Assembly (NCBI GenBank): GCA_030533405.1
Contig: JAUNJF010000006.1
Span: 1-64,000 of the forward strand
DNA: 64,000 nt
Reading direction: 5' to 3'
From: Eubacteriales bacterium
GTDB lineage: Bacteria; Bacillota; Clostridia; Lachnospirales; Lachnospiraceae
A program made the position numbers and the translations under genes. Shown here one piece after another: positions 16,640 to 25,279 of the stretch (positions within the stretch are counted from its first letter, which is position 1; every line of letters begins with the position of its first letter). The notes under the pieces were generated by a model, which worked only from the letters and a program-made list of their open reading frames with translations, ran no database searches and had not been told where the DNA came from.

Positions 16640-19600
16640 ATGATTTCAAAGTTTAGTGTAAAAAAAGCCTATACGGTTGTTGTAGGTATTGTTTTGGTTA
16701 TTATTTTAGGTATCGTTGCCTACACAAAGATGACAATCGATTTATTGCCAAGTATGGAATTTCCGTATGCGATTATTATGACAACATATCCTGGAGCCAG
16801 TCCGGAAACAGTAGAAATGGGTGTTACCAAACCAATTGAGCAATCACTTGCAACGATTGATAATATTAAAGAGATTAGTTCTATTTCTGCTGAAAACTAT
16901 TCCATGGTTATTTTGGAGTTTAATCAGGATACAAATATGGATAGTGCAACAGTAGATATGCGAGAAAGTCTGGATCAGATTACGGGTTATTTTGATGATT
17001 CGGTTGGGAATCCATTTATTATGAAAATCAATCCGAATATGATGCCGGTTGCTGTAGCCGCTGTGGAAAAGGATGGAGCGGATGTTGCCAGCTTAAGTGA
17101 ATATGTTACGAATGAGTTAGAGCCTGAAATTGAAGGTGTGCAGGGTGTTGCATCTGTGACTACAATGGGTATGATTGAGGAATCTGTTCAGGTTGTGATT
17201 CGGAAAGACAAAGTTGCAGCTGTGAATAAGAAAGTAAAGAAATCACTGGATAAAAAATTCAAAGATGCAGAAGATGCGATTGCAGACGGTGAGAGTCAGA
17301 TTAACAGTGGAAAACAGCAGTTGGCAAATGGTCAGGCAACAGCTGGAAAAGAATTTGCAAAAGCAGAGAATCAGATTACGACTTCAAAATATGAATTATT
17401 AAAATCTGAAGATGAAGTGAAAGCTGGTCAAAAAGAGTTAGAAGAACAGGAAAAGAAATTGCAGGAGCAGAAGACACAGTTGGAAAGTGGAGTGAAATCC
17501 TTAGAAGAGCTTCTTGCAAGTTATAATAAACTGAAGGAACAAAAAGCGCAAATTGAAGCGGCGTTAACATTGAATCCTGAAGATGAAGCAATGAATGCGC
17601 AACTTCAGGTGATAAATGGTGCATTAGAAACCATGGAATCAGAACTAGCAAAACAAAAGGATCAGAATGGAAATTCGCTTTCTTTTGAAACATTGCCAGC
17701 AACAATTGCGACAATGAAGGCAGGACAACAGCAGATTGAAAAAGGAGAGAAAGAACTTAAGAAAGGTAAACAGCAGTTAGTAGATGCGTTAAATCAAATT
17801 ACAGAAGGAAAAAAACAGTTAGACAATGGCTATGTAACTTTAAAAGAAAAGGAAGCAGAAGCGCAGAGTCAAATGAATAAGGCACAGGCAGAGTTGATTC
17901 AGGGAGAGTCAGCGTTGAAAGAACAAAAAAATGCACTTGAGGATGCAAAAGATGCAGCTTATGATGGTGCAGATATGAAAAATATTCTTACAGTCGATAT
18001 GATTAAGGGTATTTTAACAGCGCAGAACTTTGATTATCCAGCAGGTTATGTAACAGAGGATGATGTAGACTATCTTGTACGTGTCGGAGAGAAATTTGAT
18101 GATGTGGAAGCTTTGTCAGACTTTATTTTGTTGGATTTAAGTATGGATGGTGTGGATCCCATTAAGCTTAGTGATGTGGCCGATGTATTTGTACAGAGTA
18201 ATGAGGATTCTGTTTATACACGATTAAATAAGAATCCTGGTATCATTTTATCTTTGGCAAAGCAAAATGAGCATTCAACAAAGGCAGTTGCTGATCGTTT
18301 GAAGAAGAAATTTGAGGAGATTGAAAAAGAAGATAGTACAGTGCATTTTTCAACCTTGATGGATCAGGGAATGTATATTGATTTTGTTGCAAATTCTGTT
18401 ATTAGCAATTTATTATATGGTGCTGCATTAGCGGTTATCATTTTGTTATGTTTCTTAAAAGATATCCGTCCGACGGCAATTATTGCAGTTTCGATTCCGG
18501 TATCTGTGGTGTTTGCGATTGTATTAATGTACTTTAGTGGTGTAACATTAAATGTTATTTCGCTTTCTGGTTTAGCACTTGGTGTTGGTATGCTGGTGGA
18601 TAATTCCATTGTAGTAATTGAGAATATCTATCGTTTGAGAAATGAAGGATATTCTGTAAAAGATGCGGCAATCAAAGGTGCAAATGAAGTGGTAGGTGCG
18701 ATTACAGCGTCCACACTTACTACAGTTTGCGTATTCTTACCGATTGTATTTACATCTGGTATTACAAAACAGTTGTTTAAGGATATGGGTCTGACAATTG
18801 CATATTCTTTACTTGCCAGTCTGATTGTTGCGATTACATTTGTACCAATGGTTGCATCTAAATCATTTGATAAAGTATCAGAAAAGAATAATAAGCTCAT
18901 TGAACGTATCAGTAATTTGTATGCCAAGATTTTACCAGGTGCGTTGAATCATAAATGGATTGTATTATTGATTACTTTAATCTTGTTTGTTGGATGTACA
19001 GGGTTATCGGTTTCTAAGGGATTTTCATTCTTCCCAGAAATGGATTCGCCACAGATGTCGATGGATATGAAGATGCCAGAGGGAACAAAGACATTGGAAG
19101 AGACAGCAAAGATGTCGGATCAGATTATCGATGCAGTATTAGAAATTGAAGATATTCAAACGGTTGGTGCAATGGTAAGTAGTGGTTCGATGTCTATGTT
19201 GGGACTTGGATCAAATGATAGTATTGATGCAGTTACGTATTATATTGAGTGTAAAGAAGATAAGAAGCATAGCAATGAAGAAATTGCAAAAATGATTGAA
19301 GAAAAAACAGCTGATTTTGATTGTGAAATTAGTATTTCTACTTCTAATATGGATATGAGTGCGTTAACTTCAAGTGGTGTATCTGTTCAGTTAAAGGGTA
19401 AAGAGTTAGATAAATTAAAAGAATTGGCAGTTCAAATTGGTGAACAGTTAGAAGGTGTAAAAGGGCTAGAAGAAATTGACAATGGATTAGAAGATGCTAC
19501 ACCAGAGTATCGTATTACAGTTGATAAAGAAAAGGCTGCAAAATACGGTCTTACCGTTGCGCAGGTATTCCAAAAGGTACAGGGCGCACTTGCGGATGCA

Positions 19601-20464
19601 AAGAGTGCTACGACACTTACTACAGATTCAAAAGATTATGCAGTTTATGTAACGAATGAATCAGAAGAAGATTATAGTATTAAGGATGTCGAAAATCTTA
19701 AAATTGAGGGTAAGAAGGGTGAGGAAACCAAGCTTATTAAGATTAAAAAGATTGCAGATGTTGAAAATACGCAGTCGTTATCCTCAATTCGCCGAAATAA
19801 TCAGACGAGATATATTACCATATCAGGTCAGGTGTCAGAGGGATATACAACGACGGATGTCGCGAACAGAGTAGAAAAACAGTTAAAAAACTTCTCGTTA
19901 CCAAGTGGATACAGCATTGAGTTTAAAGGAGAAAATGAAACTGTAATGGAGGCTCTTGGTCAGGTATTATTGATGATGGTTTTGGCAATTGCATTCATGT
20001 ATTTGATTATGGTAGCACAGTTCCAATCCTTAAAGAGTCCATTTATTGTAATGTTTACTATTCCATTAGCGTTTACTGGTGGTTTTGCAGCGCTTTATTT
20101 TACTGGACATGATGTTAGTATTATTGCAATGGTAGGTCTTGTTATGTTGGCGGGTATTATTGTAAATAACGGTATCGTGTTTGTGGATTCTGTCAATCAG
20201 TTGAGAGAAACAGGAATGACAGTAAGAGACGCTATTATTTTAACAGGTCGTCATCGTTTACGTCCGATTACCATGACAGCGCTTACGACAATTTTAGGTT
20301 TGTCGACAATGGCGCTTGGTGCAGGTATGGGCGCAGATATGGCACAGCCTATGGCGCTTGTAACGATTGGTGGTTTGATATATGGAACATTGCTGACATT
20401 ATTTATTGTTCCATGTATTTACGAAATTTTCAATAAAGATAAAAAGGTAATCACGGAAGAATAA
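16640..20464 (+). CDS. RND-family efflux permease with coiled-coil insertion
   Basis: 1274 aa versus about 1040 for AcrB-like pumps. N-terminal span, then TIDLLPSMEFPYAIIMTTYPGA typical of RND permeases; extracellular domain; two six-helix bundles. TM4 reads GLALGVGMLVDNSIVVIENI near residue 650, with one Asp of the usual Asp-Asp proton relay replaced by Asn. The extra length is an insertion at residues about 195-440: a Lys/Gln/Glu-rich coiled coil with repeated Leu-x-x-Gly spacing (KGEKELKKGKQQLVDAL). No membrane-fusion protein or outer-membrane channel gene is nearby, as expected in a Gram-positive. Substrate unknown; MarR control suggests a toxic or signalling molecule. Confidence 0.93.
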   Translation: MISKFSVKKAYTVVVGIVLVIILGIVAYTKMTIDLLPSMEFPYAIIMTTYPGASPETVEMGVTKPIEQSLATIDNIKEISSISAENYSMVILEFNQDTNMDSATVDMRESLDQITGYFDDSVGNPFIMKINPNMMPVAVAAVEKDGADVASLSEYVTNELEPEIEGVQGVASVTTMGMIEESVQVVIRKDKVAAVNKKVKKSLDKKFKDAEDAIADGESQINSGKQQLANGQATAGKEFAKAENQITTSKYELLKSEDEVKAGQKELEEQEKKLQEQKTQLESGVKSLEELLASYNKLKEQKAQIEAALTLNPEDEAMNAQLQVINGALETMESELAKQKDQNGNSLSFETLPATIATMKAGQQQIEKGEKELKKGKQQLVDALNQITEGKKQLDNGYVTLKEKEAEAQSQMNKAQAELIQGESALKEQKNALEDAKDAAYDGADMKNILTVDMIKGILTAQNFDYPAGYVTEDDVDYLVRVGEKFDDVEALSDFILLDLSMDGVDPIKLSDVADVFVQSNEDSVYTRLNKNPGIILSLAKQNEHSTKAVADRLKKKFEEIEKEDSTVHFSTLMDQGMYIDFVANSVISNLLYGAALAVIILLCFLKDIRPTAIIAVSIPVSVVFAIVLMYFSGVTLNVISLSGLALGVGMLVDNSIVVIENIYRLRNEGYSVKDAAIKGANEVVGAITASTLTTVCVFLPIVFTSGITKQLFKDMGLTIAYSLLASLIVAITFVPMVASKSFDKVSEKNNKLIERISNLYAKILPGALNHKWIVLLITLILFVGCTGLSVSKGFSFFPEMDSPQMSMDMKMPEGTKTLEETAKMSDQIIDAVLEIEDIQTVGAMVSSGSMSMLGLGSNDSIDAVTYYIECKEDKKHSNEEIAKMIEEKTADFDCEISISTSNMDMSALTSSGVSVQLKGKELDKLKELAVQIGEQLEGVKGLEEIDNGLEDATPEYRITVDKEKAAKYGLTVAQVFQKVQGALADAKSATTLTTDSKDYAVYVTNESEEDYSIKDVENLKIEGKKGEETKLIKIKKIADVENTQSLSSIRRNNQTRYITISGQVSEGYTTTDVANRVEKQLKNFSLPSGYSIEFKGENETVMEALGQVLLMMVLAIAFMYLIMVAQFQSLKSPFIVMFTIPLAFTGGFAALYFTGHDVSIIAMVGLVMLAGIIVNNGIVFVDSVNQLRETGMTVRDAIILTGRHRLRPITMTALTTILGLSTMALGAGMGADMAQPMALVTIGGLIYGTLLTLFIVPCIYEIFNKDKKVITEE

Positions 20465-20473
20465 ACAGTAGAG

Positions 20474-20516
20474 GGCTGTCGCTTGAAAAATGGGAAAAAT
20501 AGGCGACAGCCTTTTT
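20474..20516 (+). terminator. terminator after the RND gene
   Basis: GGCTGTCGC (20474-20482) pairs with GCGACAGCC (20503-20511), followed by TTTTT. Confidence 0.92.
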
Positions 20517-20526
20517 GTATGTATGA

Positions 20527-20555
20527 TTGCATTGTTTTATAAAATATGATAAAAT
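20527..20555 (+). promoter_or_regulatory. promoter of the dehydratase-activase operon
   Basis: TTGCAT (20527-20532), 17-bp spacer, TAAAAT (20550-20555). Confidence 0.65.
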
Positions 20556-20625
20556 CACCTTCATATGAGATTGGATAATGACTAAATGAATATAGATAAA
20601 AACAGAGGAAAAAAGGGGTACCGGA

Positions 20626-23553
20626 ATGAGAATAGGATTGGACGTAGGTTCTACCACATTAAAATGCGTTGTATTGGATGAAAAAGATAATATTGTATAC
20701 AAAGATTATCAAAGACATTTTTCTCAGATTACCAGCAAGACAGTTGGGATGTTAGAGGATATTATGAAGCAATTTCCGAGTGAGAAGGAAATGAGTTTAT
20801 GTATTTCTGGTTCTGCAGGTATGGGAATTGCAGATTCATTGGGAATTCCGTTTGAACAGGAAGTTTATGCCACAAGAGTAGCAGTGAATAAAATGATACC
20901 AGGAACGGATGCTGTCATTGAATTGGGTGGAGAAGATGCAAAGATACTATTCTTGACAGATGGATTAGAAGTTCGTATGAACGGTTCGTGTGCAGGTGGT
21001 ACAGGTGCGTTTATTGACCAGATGGCGACATTACTCAATATGGAAGCTGGTGCGATGAACGAAGCAGCAAAGAATTATGAAAAAATTTATACTATTGCAA
21101 GTCGTTGCGGTGTGTTTGCAAAATCGGATGTGCAGCCACTTTTAAATCAGGGTGCCCAGAAAAATGATATTGCTGCAAGTATCTTTTATGCAGTTGTGAA
21201 TCAGACAATTGCAGGTCTTGCACAAGGAAGAGAAATTGAAGGAAAAGTCGTTTATCTTGGGGGACCACTTACCTTTTTGTCAGAACTACGAAAGGCTTTT
21301 GATGCAACCTTAAAATTAGAAGGTGTTGCCCCAGAGAATTCTCTTTATTTTGTTGCAATGGGTGCTGCGTTAAAAAAGGATAGCAAAACTTTTGATTTAA
21401 GCAAATTAAAGGATAAAATCAATGGTTATACAGCGACTGGCGGATATGCAAGTTGTAAACCGTTATTTACTTCTGAGAAGGATTATGAGACATTTCTTGA
21501 AAGACATAAAAAGAATTCAGAACATATCAAGAATATTGATACCATAAGTGGTCCGGCTTATCTTGGAATTGATGCGGGTTCTACAACTGTAAAGGCTGTG
21601 GTAACAGATGGTGATGCCAATATTTTATGTTCAGAATATTTGCCGAATGGTGGTAATCCAGTTCCATTAATAAAGGACTTTTTGGAAAAACTTTATGATA
21701 AGTATCCAGATATACAGATTGAAGCGTCTGCTGTAACAGGTTATGGCGAAGAAATGATTATGAGTGCGTTTGGTGTGGATTATGGAATTGTTGAAACAGT
21801 TGCACATTTTACGGCAGCAAAGAAATTCCAGCCAGATGTTGATTTTATTATTGATATCGGTGGTCAGGATATTAAATGTTTCCAAATTCGAAATAATGCA
21901 ATTGATAATATTTTCTTAAATGAGGCGTGTTCTTCTGGCTGTGGTTCTTTCTTGCAGACATTTGCTGGGGCACTTGGGCATCCAATTGCTGAATTTGCAA
22001 AATTAGGTTTGTTCGCAGATAAACCAGTTGATTTGGGATCAAGATGTACTGTATTTATGAATTCTTCGGTAAAACAAGCACAAAAAGATGGCGCAAGTAT
22101 TGAGAATATTTCAGCAGGTCTTTCAATTTCTGTTGTGAAAAATGCGTTGTATAAGGTGATTCGTGCTGCATCTGCAAAGCAATTGGGAGAGCATATTGTT
22201 GTACAGGGTGGTACTTTCTTAAATAATGCGGTTTTGCGTGCGTTTGAGCAGGAAATTGGACATGATGTTGTTCGACCTGAGATGGCAGGTATTATGGGCG
22301 CCTATGGTGCTGCTTTGTATGCGAAGGAAAATAGTATAGGAAAGAGTACAATATCTAGTCAAGAAGATTTAAAAGCATTTAAACATGATGTTACGATGAC
22401 AACATGTAATGGGTGCAGTAATCATTGTAAACTTACAATTAACACATTTGCAAATGGTAGAAAGTTTGTTAGTGGCAATCGATGTGACAAACCAACATCA
22501 AAAAAAGCAGTGGGTACAAAGTATGATTTGTATGAATACAAATTGAAATTATTAGAAGAATATAGAAAATCAGAGATTCCAAAGGGAAAAGCCAGAGGAA
22601 CCATCGGAATTCCAATGGGACTGAATATGTATGAATTGCTTCCGTTTTGGTATACTTTGTTTACCAAATTAGGATTCAATGTGATTACTTCTCCAAATTC
22701 TAGTAGAAGTCTTTACTTAAGTGGACAGCATACAATTCCGTCGGATACTGTTTGTTTCCCTGCAAAATTAATGCATGGACACATTGATGCATTGTTAAAG
22801 GAAAATGTGGATGCAATTTTTTATCCTTGTTTAAGTTATAACTTTGATGAAGGATTAGGCGATAATCATTATAATTGTCCAGTGGTAGCATATTATCCAG
22901 AAGTATTAGAGGCAAATGTTAAAGAGTTATCAAAGGTTAAATTTATATATGATTATTTAGGTATTCACAGAAGAAAAGATTTTACGAAAAAATTCCATGC
23001 GTTGTTAGAGCATTATTTTGGTACTATGAAGCTTTCTGATGTGGCGATGGCATGTAATTATGCATATGACGAGTATGACAGACACATGAAGTTGGTGCGT
23101 ATGGAAGGTAGAAAATACTTGCGAATTGCACAAAGAGAGGATAAACCTGTTATTATACTTGCTGGTCGTCCTTATCATTTAGATCCGGAAATTAATCATG
23201 GAATTAATCAGTTGATTTGTGATTTGGGGGCGGTTGTAATTACAGAGGATTCTGTGTCAGACATTGCACCTCGAGTAGATACGAAGGTATTAAATCAGTG
23301 GATGTACCATTCGCGTATGTATGCTGCAGCGAAATATGTTGCGACAGAGCAAAATCCTAATTTGAATTTGGTTCAGCTTGTGTCATTTGGATGTGGTGTG
23401 GATGCGATAACAACAGATGAGGTACGTAGCATTTTAGAGCAACAGGGAAAGATTTATACACAGATTAAGATTGATGAAATTACTAATTTGGGTGCCGTGA
23501 AGATTCGACTTCGAAGTCTGTTTGCTGCAACGAAGCAGAAGGGAGCAAAGTAG
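20626..23553 (+). CDS. 2-hydroxyacyl-CoA dehydratase activase-like protein, tandem ASKHA + DUF2229
   Basis: 975 aa. Two BadF/HgdC-type ATPase domains: the first begins RIGLDVGSTTLKCVV with NGSCAGGTGAF, the second begins near residue 312 (YLGIDAGSTTVKAVV) with GGQDIK and NEACSSGCGSF, the Cys positions that hold a bridging [4Fe-4S] cluster in HgdC activators. From about residue 655 comes DUF2229 (TIGIPMGLNMYELLPFWYTL, HTIPSDTVCFPAKLMHGH). Activators use ATP to inject an electron into dehydratases. No HgdA/HgdB-type substrate enzyme or CoA-transferase is nearby, so this is an orphan large activase-related protein of unknown substrate. Ribosome site AAAAAAGGGG. The downstream gene carries the remaining domain. 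Confidence 0.92.
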   Translation: MRIGLDVGSTTLKCVVLDEKDNIVYKDYQRHFSQITSKTVGMLEDIMKQFPSEKEMSLCISGSAGMGIADSLGIPFEQEVYATRVAVNKMIPGTDAVIELGGEDAKILFLTDGLEVRMNGSCAGGTGAFIDQMATLLNMEAGAMNEAAKNYEKIYTIASRCGVFAKSDVQPLLNQGAQKNDIAASIFYAVVNQTIAGLAQGREIEGKVVYLGGPLTFLSELRKAFDATLKLEGVAPENSLYFVAMGAALKKDSKTFDLSKLKDKINGYTATGGYASCKPLFTSEKDYETFLERHKKNSEHIKNIDTISGPAYLGIDAGSTTVKAVVTDGDANILCSEYLPNGGNPVPLIKDFLEKLYDKYPDIQIEASAVTGYGEEMIMSAFGVDYGIVETVAHFTAAKKFQPDVDFIIDIGGQDIKCFQIRNNAIDNIFLNEACSSGCGSFLQTFAGALGHPIAEFAKLGLFADKPVDLGSRCTVFMNSSVKQAQKDGASIENISAGLSISVVKNALYKVIRAASAKQLGEHIVVQGGTFLNNAVLRAFEQEIGHDVVRPEMAGIMGAYGAALYAKENSIGKSTISSQEDLKAFKHDVTMTTCNGCSNHCKLTINTFANGRKFVSGNRCDKPTSKKAVGTKYDLYEYKLKLLEEYRKSEIPKGKARGTIGIPMGLNMYELLPFWYTLFTKLGFNVITSPNSSRSLYLSGQHTIPSDTVCFPAKLMHGHIDALLKENVDAIFYPCLSYNFDEGLGDNHYNCPVVAYYPEVLEANVKELSKVKFIYDYLGIHRRKDFTKKFHALLEHYFGTMKLSDVAMACNYAYDEYDRHMKLVRMEGRKYLRIAQREDKPVIILAGRPYHLDPEINHGINQLICDLGAVVITEDSVSDIAPRVDTKVLNQWMYHSRMYAAAKYVATEQNPNLNLVQLVSFGCGVDAITTDEVRSILEQQGKIYTQIKIDEITNLGAVKIRLRSLFAATKQKGAK

Positions 23554-23554
23554 A

Positions 23555-24847
23555 ATGAGTGATCATTTAAATACACAAAATGATAATATTGTAACGACTA
23601 CGGCAGCTGGGGAACGTGTGGAATTTACGAAGGAAATGCGTAAGGATTATACAATTTTGATTCCAGATATGTTGCCTGTGCATTTTAGATTATTAAGAAA
23701 TATTTTTACACAACATGGTTATCGTGTTGGTCTGTTAAAGAATACGGGACGTAGAGTGGTAGATACCGGATTGAAATATGTGCATAATGATACTTGTTAT
23801 CCAGCATTACTGGTAATTGGACAGATGATCAGTGCACTTCAAAGTGGAAAGTATGATGTTAATAAGGTTGCGCTTATTATTACACAGACAGGAGGCGGGT
23901 GTAGAGCTTCTAATTATATCCATTTACTACGTAAGGCACTACAAAAAGCTGGATTGGGGCATGTTCCTGTTATTTCGCTAAATTTGTCAGGATTAGAGGC
24001 AAATAGTGGATTCAAACTTACATTGGAGATGATTTATCAGGGATTGATTGGCTTGACCTATGGTGATTTGTTTATGCTTTTAAATAATCAGGTTCGTCCT
24101 TATGAAATTAATAAAGGCGATGCGGATGCGTTAATTGAAAAATGGGTAAAAGAGCTTTCAAATCAGTTTCGACGCCGTAAGGGCTATACGCCAAAGGGTA
24201 TGGAAAAGAATATGAGAGCAATCGTTGAAGATTTTGCAAAGATTCCGGTGAACAAAACGAAAAAAACAAAAGTTGGTGTGGTTGGAGAAATTTATGTTAA
24301 ATATTCTTCGATGGCTAACAATGATTTGGAGAATTTTTTGGTAGAACAGGATTGTGAGGTCATGGTTCCGGGTGTTATGGGATTTATGATGTTTAAAATT
24401 GATAATCGTATTGAAGACATTAATTTGTATGGTGGTAATCCTGCAAAGAAAAAAGTGGTACAGGCACTTATGAAGTATTGCGAAATGCTTGAGAAAACAT
24501 TGTATGAGTCTGTTTCAAAACATAGTGATTTTTTACCACCATCTAGATATGCACATATCAAAGAGTTGGTAACAGGCGTAGTAGGACTTGGTAATAAAAT
24601 GGGAGAAGGATGGTTGTTAACTGCGGAGATGTTAGAGCTTGCAGAGACAGGATATGGTAATATTATTTGTGCACAGCCATTTGGATGTCTTCCAAATCAT
24701 ATTGTTGGAAAAGGTATGGTTCGAAAGGTAAAAGAGATTTATCCGCAGGCAAATATTGTACCAATTGATTATGATCCGGGTGCAACAAAGGTAAATCAGG
24801 AAAATCGAATTAAGCTAATGCTTGCGGTTGCCAGAGAACAGGACTAA
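23555..24847 (+). CDS. 2-hydroxyacyl-CoA dehydratase D-component-like protein
   Basis: 430 aa. It begins 1 bp after the preceding stop (ATG at 23555, AGGGAG upstream). Sequence blocks such as LKYVHNDTCYPALLVIGQMI and IITQTGGGCRASNYI, and late AQPFGCLPNHIVGKG, match the HGD-D fold found as the C-terminal part of about 1400-aa single-chain homologues. Conserved cysteines (in NDTCYP, GGGCRAS, QPFGCLP) could carry a [4Fe-4S] cluster. Here the ancestral chain appears divided into two coupled genes. Substrate unknown. Confidence 0.88.
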   Translation: MSDHLNTQNDNIVTTTAAGERVEFTKEMRKDYTILIPDMLPVHFRLLRNIFTQHGYRVGLLKNTGRRVVDTGLKYVHNDTCYPALLVIGQMISALQSGKYDVNKVALIITQTGGGCRASNYIHLLRKALQKAGLGHVPVISLNLSGLEANSGFKLTLEMIYQGLIGLTYGDLFMLLNNQVRPYEINKGDADALIEKWVKELSNQFRRRKGYTPKGMEKNMRAIVEDFAKIPVNKTKKTKVGVVGEIYVKYSSMANNDLENFLVEQDCEVMVPGVMGFMMFKIDNRIEDINLYGGNPAKKKVVQALMKYCEMLEKTLYESVSKHSDFLPPSRYAHIKELVTGVVGLGNKMGEGWLLTAEMLELAETGYGNIICAQPFGCLPNHIVGKGMVRKVKEIYPQANIVPIDYDPGATKVNQENRIKLMLAVAREQD

Positions 24848-24886
24848 GCTCATTTTTTCAAAGCAAAGAACTAAAGGAGATTATAT

Positions 24887-25159
24887 ATGTTTCGCGTATG
24901 GGGAAAAGTAATTCGAGATAATCATCTATTGAAAGATACAGTTATATGTATTGAGGATTATACCATGTCGAGAACGAAGAAAGTATATCAGGCATTAGAT
25001 GAAATGTGTTATGAGTTTGATTTAGCAAAACCCATTTGGTTAGAGGGGAATAAAGCCGATTTTATAAAACACGCAAGAACAAAATTTACAAAAGATAGTT
25101 TTATTGAAGAAATAGAGTTTGATTATTTGGATTTTCAGGTGATAGAGGAAGAATACTAA
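24887..25159 (+). CDS. small conserved-looking hypothetical protein
   Basis: 90 aa, family not recognised with certainty. AAAGGAG ribosome site before ATG at 24887, 39 bp after the previous gene, so probably the third gene of that operon. Begins FRVWGKVIRDNHLL, is rich in acidic and aromatic residues, has a central helix (MSRTKKVYQALDEMCYEFDL) and ends with an acidic tail (QVIEEEY). No membrane span or signal peptide; cytosolic. Confidence 0.8.
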   Translation: MFRVWGKVIRDNHLLKDTVICIEDYTMSRTKKVYQALDEMCYEFDLAKPIWLEGNKADFIKHARTKFTKDSFIEEIEFDYLDFQVIEEEY

Positions 25160-25187
25160 ACACTTTTCACGAAATGAAAACATTGCC

Positions 25188-25222
25188 GTCACAATTTAGT
25201 CACAAAACATTGATAGTATAAT
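25188..25222 (+). promoter_or_regulatory. htrA promoter with 11-bp-spaced direct repeats
   Basis: GTCACAA occurs at 25188-25194 and 25199-25205, start to start 11 bp (one helical turn), upstream of TATAAT at 25217-25222. There is no good -35 box (the region reads ATTTAG), which fits an activator-dependent promoter. Direct repeats one turn apart are typical of response-regulator sites; CssR-like control of htrA is an inference from other Firmicutes. Confidence 0.6.
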
Positions 25223-25279
25223 GTACATGAAATAACACAAATGTGATATGGAAATTCAAGTAAGGAAGGTGTTTTAGTT

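Noticed and set aside
23540-23560. Frameshift or nonsense mutation splitting the dehydratase activase
   Set aside because: The second frame has its own ATG 1 bp after the stop and a plausible AGGGAG site; this looks like a stable coupled gene pair, not a recent break.
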